Assembly (NCBI GenBank): GCA_902802815.1
Contig: CADCNQ010000013.1
Location: 1-58,059 of the forward strand
Reading direction: 5' to 3'
Origin: an uncultured Bacteroidales bacterium
GTDB lineage: Bacteria; Bacteroidota; Bacteroidia; Bacteroidales; Bacteroidaceae
DNA length: 58,059 nucleotides
The notes beneath the pieces are model-generated. The model made no database searches. It had not been told where the DNA came from and saw nothing but the letters and a program-made list of their open reading frames with translations. The position numbers and the translations under genes were made by a program. Shown piece after piece: positions 37,306 through 47,157 of the stretch (position 1 is the stretch's first letter; every line of letters starts with the position of its first letter).

Positions 37306-40300
37306 ATGAAACGATTGCAGATGATATACCTGTTTTGTTGCCTGAGTATTATGGCTTGGGCAGAAGGTAAGGAGTTTTCTGTACTCGACTGGAGTATGTT
37401 GCGTTTCGACAGTATCGCACCTGAATACCGTAATACGGTTGTGCTCAATGAGGGCGGTTCGTGGGTTGTCAGCGTGGAATATCCTGAATATGAGCCTCTC
37501 ACAGAGGCGGATGCGGAGATTGCGCGCGGTTACGGTGACGCGGTGGGCGAGAATATAACGGTGGAGAGCGACGTGAGGGAAGTGAGAGGGCAGTGGAGAC
37601 TCACTTATCACTTTGTGCCGCTGGTGAAGCAAGGGGGAGAATACAAAAAACTTGTCAGTGCACATTTTGCGTTGAGGAAAGTGTCGCAGACGAGAGTTGC
37701 GGCAGTTACAGCCGTGCCGTCCGGACGCTATGCCAGCCGTAGTGCGATGGCAAGTGGTCGCTGGGTGAAGATATCCATCACGGAGGATGGCATGTACCGA
37801 CTTACACCGCTGATGCTGATGCAGATGGGTTTCTCGGATATCTCGCGTGTGAGGCTCTACGGCTACGGAGGCCATGTGCAGAGTATGTCGCTCAAGCCGG
37901 ACACTGATTTCGATGACTTACCGGAAGTGCCTCTCTATGTGGCCTCAGACGGCAGTTTGCTTTTTTGGGGCAACGGACTGGTAAATTGGAGCAATACGAA
38001 ACGTCTGCGCAACACCTATGCCCGAGAGGCCTGCTATTTTGTGAGTGATGTGGCGCCCGATGGCGGCACAGACCCAGCTGAGAGAATCGGCACGGTGTCT
38101 GCTGGAGAGGATGGAGGCACAGTGCAGACATCTGTGATACGTCATAAGCTGATAGAGGAAGAAGAATATTCCATCTATAAAGTAGGCAACAAACTTGTTT
38201 GCGCAGATAATTACTCGGATGGCAAGGCTCGCTCGTACACATTCTCTGGAGTGAAAGCTTCTGGAAAGGTGCAATTGTCGATTGCCTTTGCTTCTGCAGG
38301 ACTTACTAATGTCAACACGCTGAACTGGAACGTGAATGGTGGTGAGAATCGCTCTGTTGTCATAAGGGCTTCCAACACAGAGTATCAGCATGCAGTATGG
38401 AAGGAATTCACCAATGTGGTGACGGGCAGTGGCACAAACACTTGGACGGTGAATATGGCAAGTACTGCCGGTATAGAGGCTCATTTGGACTACCTCGCCC
38501 TGCATTATGATGCTCCTCTGGCACTCGTGAACGGTTTCACTCAGTTCACCTCATCCGGAGCCAATGTGAAATACGACGGTTTTTCGGGAGCCTCCAAACT
38601 GAATGTGATGCGCATCGGTAAGAGAGGGCAGAAAGCCTGCCTCATTCCCGTGCAGGGTGAGAGCGTTATCGTTCCAACGGCAGGTGACGAATATGTGGCG
38701 TTTGATGCTGGTTATTCTTTTCCGCTTCCGAATATCGTAGGGCAGGTGGTGTGCCAAAATCTGCATGCTCTGACTACGATGGATATGATTATTGTGATTC
38801 CCGTGGGCTGTACGTATTTTGAGGAGGCAGAGAGACTTGCAGAGGCGCATAGAAAGTATGACGTGATGACCGTGGGAATCGTCCGAGTGGATCAGATTTA
38901 CAACGAGTTTTCCAGCGGAACGGAAGATGCTACAGCTTTGCGCCGTTTCTTTAAAATGCTATACGATAAGGGAGAAGGCAGTGATCATCGCCTGAAATAC
39001 GTTCTCTTGATGGCCGACGGCGCATGGGACAACCGTATGCTGTCCACCGTATGGAACAACTTCGACAGAACTCTTTACCTGCCTTGCCTTGAGAGCGACG
39101 AGTCCGGACATGCCGTGAACAGTTATGTTAACGACGACTACTATGGAATGGTGGGTGAATCAGCGGCTTCCACTATAACATCCCTACCTATAAATCTTGC
39201 AGTGGGACGTTTCCCGGTGACTACAGCCGACAAGGCCAAACTCCTTGTTGACAAGACTCTGCGTCACATGACGAATGTTAATGCCGATGCGTGGAAGAAT
39301 ACCGTAGTATTTGTCGGTGACGATGACGCTCAGGCCCGCGATTATGCAGCAGAGATGAAAGGTGCCGACAGAGCTGCGGAGACCGCTCTCAATCCGGATG
39401 GGACAGGCGGTTGGGGACTTGATGTGAAGAAGATAATGTTCGACACGTTCATACGCGTGACGGGTATTAGTGGTAACACTTATCCCGACATCACCAAGCT
39501 TATAAACAAATACCAGACGGAGGGTGCCCTCATGATGAATTATACGGGTCATGGTGCGGCGCACGTGCTCTCCCACGAAAACGTGGTGCGTTTGAGGGAC
39601 GTGAAGGAATGGACGGGAAATAATCTTCCCCTGTGGATGACGGCAGCCTGCGATGTGGCTCCATGGGACGGTCATGAGGATAATATAGGAGAGGCTGCGC
39701 TACTCAATGAGAAGGGAGGTGCCGTGGTCTTCATAGGCACGGCTCGTACAGTATATTCCAGTCCCAATCATAATCTTAACGTTTCCTTTACGAAATATTT
39801 ATTCGCTACCGACAGCGAGGGACGACGTCTCAGTGCGGGATGGGCTCTTGCGGAGGCGAAGAATGACAATATGAGTGTTAATTCCCTCAACTACTCCTAT
39901 TTGGGCGACCCGGCTCTGGTGTTCGGTGCTCCGAGGCAGAGGGTGGTGTTGGAGAGTATCGACGGTCAGTCTCCTACAAAGGACGTTTTGGTAAAGTCCA
40001 GTAGCAGGGTGGTGCTGAAGGGGCATGTGGAGAATGCTTCCGGTAATAAGCTGAACGACTTCAACGGACGTCTCACAGCAACGCTATACGATGTCAAGCA
40101 GACGGTGAGCGGATTGCGCAATGTGACCACTTCCGACTACACCTATCGCTATCGTGACTATACCACTGTGCTCTCGCACCGCTCGGCTAGGGTGGAGAAC
40201 GGCGAATGGACCATCGATATGGTCACTCCCAAGGATATCCTTTTTGCCGACTCATCCGGCCGTTTGGTGTTCTATGCCATCAACGAGGATAAGACAATGG

Positions 40301-41007
40301 AGGCTACAGGTGCCAGCACCGATTTCTGTGTCGGCGGTGTAGGAAGTGATTTCGACGACCTTACTGACGGCCCCGACATTTTCCTCTATCTCAATAAGGA
40401 AGACTTCAGGGACGGTGATGTGGTGAATTCCACTCCTTGTTTCTTCGCCCGTCTGTCGGATGTTGTGGATATAAGTTATCTTAGCAATAGCGTGGGTCAT
40501 AATTTGCTTCTCACGGTTGACGGAGATCCTTTGCAGTCCTACGTTATGGACAACTATTTCACTCCAGACGGTGACGACTACACTCACGGTGTTGTCTGCC
40601 GCACTCTTCCCGCCATGACGGAAGGCGAACACTATCTTGTCTTTGAGGCCTGGAATAATCAGAATCTGTATTCCCGTAAGAGCCTGCGTTTCGTGGTTGA
40701 TTCGGAACTCGAACCCGACCCCGTTAGCGTGGTAATAAGTCCTAATCCCGTATCTTCTGTTGCAAATATTATCATTACGCATCAGTTCCCCGGCAGTGAG
40801 ACATACTATGAAGTTCGCATCTTCGATATCAATGGTCATCTCGTGTGGATACAGGCTGAATCGACAACGGCCGATGCCAATGGCTCGTATACCGTGCGTT
40901 GGGATGCCTCCGACGTGACCAGCGGTATCTATCCTCTTCAGGTGACGGTGCGCTCGGGTGGCGGCGAAGAAGTGTACGAAGGAGAAAAAATTATTGTGCT
41001 GAAATAA
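37306..41007 (+). CDS. porU: Type IX secretion sortase PorU (C25 peptidase)
   Basis: Gingipain-like cysteine protease that removes the C-terminal signal from T9SS cargo at the cell surface and attaches it to the surface. The 1233-residue protein has a signal peptide (to about residue 19), a beta-rich prodomain, the C25 domain with the dyad His749 (NYTGHGAAH) and Cys782 (TAACDVAPWDG), and a C-terminal beta domain ending in the typical FDINGHLVW...SGIYPLQVTV fold. porV, its outer-membrane partner, is 33 bp downstream. This pairing is the same as in Porphyromonas gingivalis. Confidence 0.95.
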   Translation: MKRLQMIYLFCCLSIMAWAEGKEFSVLDWSMLRFDSIAPEYRNTVVLNEGGSWVVSVEYPEYEPLTEADAEIARGYGDAVGENITVESDVREVRGQWRLTYHFVPLVKQGGEYKKLVSAHFALRKVSQTRVAAVTAVPSGRYASRSAMASGRWVKISITEDGMYRLTPLMLMQMGFSDISRVRLYGYGGHVQSMSLKPDTDFDDLPEVPLYVASDGSLLFWGNGLVNWSNTKRLRNTYAREACYFVSDVAPDGGTDPAERIGTVSAGEDGGTVQTSVIRHKLIEEEEYSIYKVGNKLVCADNYSDGKARSYTFSGVKASGKVQLSIAFASAGLTNVNTLNWNVNGGENRSVVIRASNTEYQHAVWKEFTNVVTGSGTNTWTVNMASTAGIEAHLDYLALHYDAPLALVNGFTQFTSSGANVKYDGFSGASKLNVMRIGKRGQKACLIPVQGESVIVPTAGDEYVAFDAGYSFPLPNIVGQVVCQNLHALTTMDMIIVIPVGCTYFEEAERLAEAHRKYDVMTVGIVRVDQIYNEFSSGTEDATALRRFFKMLYDKGEGSDHRLKYVLLMADGAWDNRMLSTVWNNFDRTLYLPCLESDESGHAVNSYVNDDYYGMVGESAASTITSLPINLAVGRFPVTTADKAKLLVDKTLRHMTNVNADAWKNTVVFVGDDDAQARDYAAEMKGADRAAETALNPDGTGGWGLDVKKIMFDTFIRVTGISGNTYPDITKLINKYQTEGALMMNYTGHGAAHVLSHENVVRLRDVKEWTGNNLPLWMTAACDVAPWDGHEDNIGEAALLNEKGGAVVFIGTARTVYSSPNHNLNVSFTKYLFATDSEGRRLSAGWALAEAKNDNMSVNSLNYSYLGDPALVFGAPRQRVVLESIDGQSPTKDVLVKSSSRVVLKGHVENASGNKLNDFNGRLTATLYDVKQTVSGLRNVTTSDYTYRYRDYTTVLSHRSARVENGEWTIDMVTPKDILFADSSGRLVFYAINEDKTMEATGASTDFCVGGVGSDFDDLTDGPDIFLYLNKEDFRDGDVVNSTPCFFARLSDVVDISYLSNSVGHNLLLTVDGDPLQSYVMDNYFTPDGDDYTHGVVCRTLPAMTEGEHYLVFEAWNNQNLYSRKSLRFVVDSELEPDPVSVVISPNPVSSVANIIITHQFPGSETYYEVRIFDINGHLVWIQAESTTADANGSYTVRWDASDVTSGIYPLQVTVRSGGGEEVYEGEKIIVLK

Positions 41008-41040
41008 TAATTTACCGCATCTTCGCGTTATGATACTGGT

Positions 41041-42213
41041 ATGAAAAGATTATTCTTGTTCTCGATAATGACATTTCTCGTGTGCGGCATCTCTCACGCT
41101 GATGACGATCCTGCACAGAGATTCAATCCCGAGACCTATGGTGTGACGAGCCTTTCGATAGCTCCGGATGCACGTGCGGGCTCAATGGGTGACATGGGTG
41201 TTGCCACGGAGGCAGACATCAATTCCCAGCACTGGAATGCGGCAAAATATCCGTTCAATATAGCCAGAGCCGGTGTTGCTGCCAGTTACACTCCCTGGCT
41301 CCGCAAGATTGTGTCTGACATCAATCTGGCTTCTGTAGCTGGTTTCTATCGCATAGGCGACTACAGTGCCGTATCGGCTTCGTTCCGCTACTTCTCTCTC
41401 GGTGAGGTGACTGTGACGGAGGGTGACTACACTATCAAACCCTACGAGATGTCCTTCGATATAGCCTACAGTCGCATGCTGACGCGTTGCCTTTCAATGG
41501 GTGTCACGTTGAGATATATCCGTTCCGATATGTCCAATAATTACAAAGACGGCAGTTCGGCGGGCAATGCCTTTGGTGCGGACATTACTTTCTACCGTGA
41601 AGGCTATTTCATGATGGGTAGCAGGGAATGCCGTTTGGCGTGGGGTATCGCGCTGACCAATATCGGTACGAAGATAAACTACGGCGGTACGACCAATTCC
41701 GAGTTCCTGCCCACCACGTTGCGTCTTGGTATCAACTTCCTCGTACCTTTCAACGAGTTCAATAAGTTGTCGCTGGGTGTTGAGACCTATAAGATATGTA
41801 TTCCCACTTTTCCCTACGAGGTACCCGAGGGTGACCCCCGTTCTCTTCCGGAATACCAGCAAGAGGAGTTCTACGATGTGTCTTCCATTGCCGGTATCTT
41901 TAAAAGTTTTGCCGATGCTCCCGGTGGTTTCAAGGAGGAGATGCAGGAATTCCGCTGGTGTATGGGTATGGAGTACACCTATAACGACCGTTTCATGCTG
42001 CGCTTTGGCTACCACCACGAGAACAAGAACAAAGGTAACCGTCAGTACGTCACTGTTGGTGCCGGTTTCCACATGAGTGTATTCACTGTAGATGCCGCTT
42101 ACGTCTTTGCTACATCGCAGACAAATCCTCTCGACCAGACGATGCGTTTCACTCTGGGTTTCGACCTCGACGGTATGAAGGACCTCTTCGGTAAGCTGAA
42201 AAAAAGAAGATGA
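41041..42213 (+). CDS. porV: Type IX secretion outer-membrane protein PorV
   Basis: FadL-like outer-membrane barrel that collects cargo from the translocon and hands it to PorU. The 390-residue product has a signal peptide (MKRLFLFSIMTFLVCGISHA), the PorV/PorQ start LSIAPDARAGSMGDMGVAT and repeated amphipathic strands to the end. The stop overlaps ispF by 4 bp. Confidence 0.95.
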   Translation: MKRLFLFSIMTFLVCGISHADDDPAQRFNPETYGVTSLSIAPDARAGSMGDMGVATEADINSQHWNAAKYPFNIARAGVAASYTPWLRKIVSDINLASVAGFYRIGDYSAVSASFRYFSLGEVTVTEGDYTIKPYEMSFDIAYSRMLTRCLSMGVTLRYIRSDMSNNYKDGSSAGNAFGADITFYREGYFMMGSRECRLAWGIALTNIGTKINYGGTTNSEFLPTTLRLGINFLVPFNEFNKLSLGVETYKICIPTFPYEVPEGDPRSLPEYQQEEFYDVSSIAGIFKSFADAPGGFKEEMQEFRWCMGMEYTYNDRFMLRFGYHHENKNKGNRQYVTVGAGFHMSVFTVDAAYVFATSQTNPLDQTMRFTLGFDLDGMKDLFGKLKKRR

Positions 42214-42689
42214 TAAGAGTTGGTTTCGGATATGATGTCCACCAGCTCGTGGAGGGCCGTTCACTTTGGCTCGGTGGCGTACTTGTCCCCCATGAGAAGG
42301 GTCTTTTGGGTCATTCAGATGCCGATGTGCTGATACATGCTGTCTGCGATGCCCTTCTCGGTGCTGCCAATATGCGCGACATCGGTTATCATTTTCCTGA
42401 CACTGCGGGGGAGTATGAGGGTATCGACAGCAAGATACTTCTTGCCAAGACCGTTACACTTATCGCTACGAAGGGTTATCGTGTGAACAATATTGATGTC
42501 ACGGTGTGTGCCCAGCGTCCGAAGCTCAATCCCCATATCCCAGAGATGCAGTGCACTCTTGCGCGTATCATTGGTGTTGATGAGGATACCGTGAGCATCA
42601 AGGCCACCACCACGGAGCGTCTCGGTTTCGAGGGCAGGGAAGAGGGCATCAGCGCTTCTTGTGTGTGCCTCATTGAAAAGACGGGATGA
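42210..42689 (+). CDS. ispF: 2-C-methyl-D-erythritol 2,4-cyclodiphosphate synthase
   Basis: Non-mevalonate isoprenoid pathway enzyme. The 159-residue product has the zinc ligands Asp9 and His11 (VGFGYDVHQL) and His43 (HSDADVLIHAVCDALLGA), and the C-terminal ATTTERLGFEGREEGI motif. Complete. Its ATGA overlap with porV is a genomic coupling, not a functional one that I know of. Confidence 0.97.
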   Translation: MIRVGFGYDVHQLVEGRSLWLGGVLVPHEKGLLGHSDADVLIHAVCDALLGAANMRDIGYHFPDTAGEYEGIDSKILLAKTVTLIATKGYRVNNIDVTVCAQRPKLNPHIPEMQCTLARIIGVDEDTVSIKATTTERLGFEGREEGISASCVCLIEKTG

Positions 42690-42719
42690 AAAAGCACCTG
42701 TACCGATTATATTAACACC

Positions 42720-44396
42720 ATGAAAACAGACATACAGATTGCACGCGAGTGCCGGCTGGAGCACATCAGTGAGATAGCCTCACGGCTGGGTATTCCTGCG
42801 GAGGAAATAGAACCTTACGGACGATACATGGCCAAGGTGCCCATATCGCTTATCGATGAGAGCAAGGTGCGCAAGAGCCGTCTTATATTGGTTACGGCCA
42901 TCAGCCCCACAAAAGCAGGTATCGGTAAGACAACTGTGAGCATCGGTCTCACACTGGGACTTAACAGATTAGGCAAGAGTGCAGCAGTGGCGCTGCGCGA
43001 ACCCTCTTTGGGCCCATGCTTCGGAATGAAGGGCGGTGCTGCAGGAGGAGGCTATTCGCAGGTGTTGCCGATGGAGAAAATCAATCTCCATTTCACAGGT
43101 GATTTCCATGCCGTCACCTCTGCCCACAACACCATCAGTGCAATGCTTGACAACTATCTTTACCAGCACCGCAAAGAGGGTTTCTCTCTGCGTGAGGTGT
43201 ACTGGAAACGTGTGCTTGATGTCAACGACCGCGCTTTACGCAATGTTGTGACAGGACTGCGCGGCGACGGTGTGGTGTCAGAGACGGGTTTCGATATCAC
43301 ATCGGCATCCGAACTGATGGCTATTCTCTGTCTGGCCTCCAGTGAGGCCGACCTGCAGCAGCGCATTGAGAATATTCTCTTGGGTATCACCTCCGAAGGC
43401 AAACCCTTCTATGTGCGCGACCTTGGTGTGGCAGGTGCCGTTACCGTACTGTTGCGCGATGCCCTCAATCCCAATCTCGTGCAGACCACGGAGCAGACTC
43501 CGGCTTTCATCCACGGCGGTCCCTTCGCCAATATAGCACACGGCTGTTCCAGCGTGCTTGCCACCAAGATGGCTATGAGTTTTGCCGACTACGTGGTGAC
43601 GGAGGCAGGCTTCGGTGCCGATTTGGGTGCGGAGAAGTTTTTCGACATCAAGTGCCGTAAGACAGGTCTGCAGCCCCGTCTGGTGGTTATCGTGGCCACT
43701 ACGCAGGGTCTTAAGATGCACGGAGGTGTGGACATCGCGGATATCAACGAACCCAATATAAAAGGACTTCGTGAGGGACTTAAGAATCTCAACCGCCACA
43801 TCAACAATATGCAGGGTTTCGGTCAGCCTGTTGTGGTGACTCTCAACCGCCATGACACAGACCTCGATGAGGAGATAGATCTGGTGCGTCGCAACTGTGA
43901 GGATCAGGGTGTGGGCTTTGCCGTCAACGAGGCCTTCCTCAAGGGTGGGGAGGGAGCCACCGAACTGGCACAGGTGGTGGTGGACACCATAGAGCGCATC
44001 AAGCCTCTTCCCATTCACTACGCCTATCCCGAGAACGACAGCATTGAGGGTAAGATAGAGAAGGTGTGCAAACGCATCTACGGTGCCGCCGCAGTGGAAT
44101 ACACAAAGACGGGAACCAAGCGTCTGGAGGCTATCAAGGCTATGTTTGCCGGTGACAAGGCGGTGGCCGGCTATCCGGTATGTATTGCCAAGACGCAGTT
44201 CTCCTTCACTGCCGATTCCACGCGCTACGGTTGTCCCGAGGGTTTCACAATCCGCATCCGCGACCTCATCGTAAACAGTGGCAGCGGTATGATTGTGGCA
44301 ATTGCCGGTGACATGCTGCGTATGCCGGGTTTGCCCCGCAGTCCTCAGGCCGAGCGCATCACCATTGTCGACGGCAATATCGAAGGGCTTTCGTAA
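42720..44396 (+). CDS. fhs: Formate--tetrahydrofolate ligase
   Basis: ATP-dependent synthesis of 10-formyl-tetrahydrofolate from formate. The 558-residue protein has the P-loop [14 protein letters not shown], the [22 protein letters not shown] segment, [14 protein letters not shown] and the C-terminal [12 protein letters not shown]. Complete. Probably last in the run FAH-porU-porV-ispF-fhs. A small CCCG/CGGG hairpin at 44399-44412 without a T-tract separates it from the convergent lyase gene. Confidence 0.97.
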   Translation: MKTDIQIARECRLEHISEIASRLGIPAEEIEPYGRYMAKVPISLIDESKVRKSRLILVTAISPTKAGIGKTTVSIGLTLGLNRLGKSAAVALREPSLGPCFGMKGGAAGGGYSQVLPMEKINLHFTGDFHAVTSAHNTISAMLDNYLYQHRKEGFSLREVYWKRVLDVNDRALRNVVTGLRGDGVVSETGFDITSASELMAILCLASSEADLQQRIENILLGITSEGKPFYVRDLGVAGAVTVLLRDALNPNLVQTTEQTPAFIHGGPFANIAHGCSSVLATKMAMSFADYVVTEAGFGADLGAEKFFDIKCRKTGLQPRLVVIVATTQGLKMHGGVDIADINEPNIKGLREGLKNLNRHINNMQGFGQPVVVTLNRHDTDLDEEIDLVRRNCEDQGVGFAVNEAFLKGGEGATELAQVVVDTIERIKPLPIHYAYPENDSIEGKIEKVCKRIYGAAAVEYTKTGTKRLEAIKAMFAGDKAVAGYPVCIAKTQFSFTADSTRYGCPEGFTIRIRDLIVNSGSGMIVAIAGDMLRMPGLPRSPQAERITIVDGNIEGLS

Positions 44397-44423
44397 TCCC
44401 GGTATTTCGGGCGATGCCAGTTT

Positions 44424-47123
44424 CTAGTAAACGCGTTTCTCACCGTTGACGATGTAGATGCCGCCCTTGCGCACGTCCCTCGTCTTACGGCCGCTGATAT
44501 CATAGATGTTACGCTCTTTCTGCGTGACATCTTTTTTTATGCTGCGTATGCCAGTGTATTCTTCCGCAGGTACGAGTTCAAAGGCAAAGTCCGTGAGTTC
44601 GGTTTCCGGTCCCACCTGCAGTGCCTGTGTCTCCGACAGTTGCCAGTATTTTGTGCCGGTTGCAGAGCAGATACCTGCGTATGGTGTGGAGGCCAGGAAT
44701 GTGATGTTGTGGCTGGCGGAGCGGTTTGTCAGTGCTCCTGTGGTGGATACATATTTGCCTTCCTGATTCTTCACTGTGTATTTTCCCGCTGTCGATGTTG
44801 TTATGACCCATTGCTGCGAGTCGTCCACGAGGTCGCCGTCCATGACGGCCTGTGTGAAGTAGGGGGCTGTGCCCGATGTGAGCAGCAGTCCGGTGGCACG
44901 ATGGCGGATGACGTAGTTTCCGGAGAGGGTGCGGTCGCTTTCCAGCACGGTCACATCGAATGTGTACTCCTGTACGTCGTTGTTCAGCGTATAAGTGAGG
45001 GTGTGCCGCTGCGACTCCGCGATGGACGGCATGGGGTAAGTGAATCCTTCCGTACCGTCTTCCCAGCGTGCAGTGCCGTGCGACAGTGCGGACGGTACAT
45101 TCAGGATGAAGCTTACGTCGCTTCCCTTGTTCACGGTGACAGACGCTGTGTCTGTGAGTGTGGTCTCGTCCACGGTGATTTCCTGCCTCGATCTCAATAC
45201 GTCGATGTGGAATGTCACTGATGTCTGCCGTCCGCCCTGATTGGTCACTGTGCATGTGATGTCCTGTGTGGCGGTAACTGATGACAGTGTGATGCTTGTG
45301 CCCGTCTTGCCGTTGCTCCACGCATAGGTGCCGAAACCTTGTGTGTCGGATGCGGAGAGCGTTACAGACTCGCCGTAGAACACGGTGATGCTGTTGTTGT
45401 TAGTGGTTTCTCCCTTGTATGTTATTGAGGGTGTTACGATGGTGGGGGAGCAGTCGCCCTGTGCAGCGATGGAGAAGGCTATCCGGCTCTTCACTCCGTT
45501 TTGGTTGGTGTATGTGGCGCGGTAGATGTAGCTGTGGTCGGTGCTCACCGTTATGTCGCGTGTCTCCTCTCCCGTGTTCCACTGCCACAGGCCGGTGTCT
45601 GTCTCGCCGTCCGGCAGTTGCGGCATCAGTTTTACAGTCTGTCCTGCGGGCACGGACGTTTTATTGTTTACGGTGTATGTGTTCACCAGGCCTCCCAGTT
45701 CGCTGTGCCGTATAATCTTTCCGCTGACCAGGCCTCGCGTCCTCTCCTGTGTGAGGCTGGGGATGAGGTTGGCTGTGACAGAACCGCTGTATTCCATCTT
45801 CGGTGAGAGTTCTGTAGGCGCTTTGTCGGCGGGGCACAGCTGCTGGTCGCGTGTGTTCATCAGTACGCTGTAGCCCAGTTGGTCGTAACCGCCGCTTGTG
45901 GCTCCCGCGCCTCCGCCGTCTATACCCATCAGTGTGAGCACCTGTTCCGAATAGGGCATTGTCACACCTTTTACACCCTCGTAGTGTCCGATTACAGTGC
46001 CCCAGCACGGACGTATCTGTACGCCGGGACACGGTTCTGTCATAGTCCAGCATCTCGAGTCGGTGTAGTATATGCCGTTGGTGCCGTAGCTGTAGTTCGT
46101 CCAGGGCAGTCCTTCCGTGCCGAGCACCTGTGCTGCGATGTATTCTATTCCGGCGGCGAGACGGTGATCCATGTAGCTGAAGAGGTCATTGCTCTGGTTC
46201 CACATCATCTGTGCTATGTCCACTGCCAGACCGAGTGCCATTGCGGGATGTCCTGTGTCGCGTCCGCTCTCGTTCATCTGTCCGAGTGCGCCGTAAGCTC
46301 CTGTCTCCAGCGCGCTTTGCGATGTTGTCACCACGAGGTTGCCCAGATATTCTGTCAGTCCGTCATTGAGTATGGGATTTGCTGTGCGCGGATTGGTGAA
46401 CGTACCCACCTGATCGTATTTCATGTACGAGAGTCCCTGATTGTAGATAAACACGTCATCGCACAGCACACCGATTGACAGCACGCACATGGCGTTGCAC
46501 AGTCCCCAGTTAGACCAGTAGTGACCGGGAGCCTGCCACCATTTGCCCACGTTCTCCCAAGTGCCGTTGCGCACTCTCAGGAAACCGATGGCACCGGGAT
46601 ACCACACTGTGAGCATCCACTGCCTGAACAGGTCAAAGTCCTCTGCAGCCCAGCCTTCGTAGTCGCGCATCAGTTCTGCTGCCTGGGCAAACTGGTAGCC
46701 GTAGAGACCGCGTGCCAGACACTGGTCGGAGGTTCCCGTGACGTATTTCGTGGTGCGGGCCCATTGCATCAGCACATCCACCGCATGCTTGGCGCAGGCC
46801 TTGTTGCCTTCTATCTTCCATCGCAGGGCGTTCTGGTATGCTATTGTGGCACCGCGTGCTGCGTTGATATAGTTTTCTCCCGAACCGCCCCTCACGATTG
46901 CTTCGCTGGGAAATGTTGCTGCGCTGCTCTGCGCATAGGCTGCGGTCTTCAGCACGTTGTATGCCTGCGTCACCGTCTCGTTGCCTGCTGCCAGCTGTGC
47001 CTTTACACGGTCGAAGTCCTCCTGGGTATGCAGTCCTCCGGGATGGATGAATCCTTTGTCTTCTGCTTTGGCTCCTCCCAGTGCGACGAGGAGGAAGCTG
47101 ATGATGGTGAGAAGTGTTTTCAT
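44424..47123 (-). CDS. Secreted alginate-lyase-family polysaccharide lyase, T9SS cargo
   Basis: An 899-residue secreted protein. After the signal peptide (MKTLLTIISFLLVALGGAKA) comes an alginate-lyase-family (alpha/alpha) domain to about residue 400, with GHYWSNWG and GRDTGH (His292), equivalent to the catalytic Asn/His regions of that fold. Then follow Ig-like/PKD-like beta domains with YAWSNGKTGTS and a ricin-like stretch. The end, NIYDISGRKTRDV...GIYIVNG, is a T9SS sorting signal. It may cleave glucuronan, alginate or a related uronate polymer. The ATG at 47123 is used; the 72 residues upstream are not signal-like and contain the promoter. Confidence 0.82.
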   Translation of the reverse strand: MKTLLTIISFLLVALGGAKAEDKGFIHPGGLHTQEDFDRVKAQLAAGNETVTQAYNVLKTAAYAQSSAATFPSEAIVRGGSGENYINAARGATIAYQNALRWKIEGNKACAKHAVDVLMQWARTTKYVTGTSDQCLARGLYGYQFAQAAELMRDYEGWAAEDFDLFRQWMLTVWYPGAIGFLRVRNGTWENVGKWWQAPGHYWSNWGLCNAMCVLSIGVLCDDVFIYNQGLSYMKYDQVGTFTNPRTANPILNDGLTEYLGNLVVTTSQSALETGAYGALGQMNESGRDTGHPAMALGLAVDIAQMMWNQSNDLFSYMDHRLAAGIEYIAAQVLGTEGLPWTNYSYGTNGIYYTDSRCWTMTEPCPGVQIRPCWGTVIGHYEGVKGVTMPYSEQVLTLMGIDGGGAGATSGGYDQLGYSVLMNTRDQQLCPADKAPTELSPKMEYSGSVTANLIPSLTQERTRGLVSGKIIRHSELGGLVNTYTVNNKTSVPAGQTVKLMPQLPDGETDTGLWQWNTGEETRDITVSTDHSYIYRATYTNQNGVKSRIAFSIAAQGDCSPTIVTPSITYKGETTNNNSITVFYGESVTLSASDTQGFGTYAWSNGKTGTSITLSSVTATQDITCTVTNQGGRQTSVTFHIDVLRSRQEITVDETTLTDTASVTVNKGSDVSFILNVPSALSHGTARWEDGTEGFTYPMPSIAESQRHTLTYTLNNDVQEYTFDVTVLESDRTLSGNYVIRHRATGLLLTSGTAPYFTQAVMDGDLVDDSQQWVITTSTAGKYTVKNQEGKYVSTTGALTNRSASHNITFLASTPYAGICSATGTKYWQLSETQALQVGPETELTDFAFELVPAEEYTGIRSIKKDVTQKERNIYDISGRKTRDVRKGGIYIVNGEKRVY

Positions 47124-47144
47124 GTCTTTATGTGTTTCTGAGTG

Positions 47145-47152
47145 CAAATGTA
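47145..47152 (-). promoter_or_regulatory. -7 box of the T9SS-cargo lyase
   Basis: TACATTTG on the minus strand, 21 bases upstream of the ATG at 47123 and 5 bases short of the preceding gene's stop codon. It decides the start and allows separate expression. Confidence 0.55.
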
Positions 47153-47157
47153 AGAAA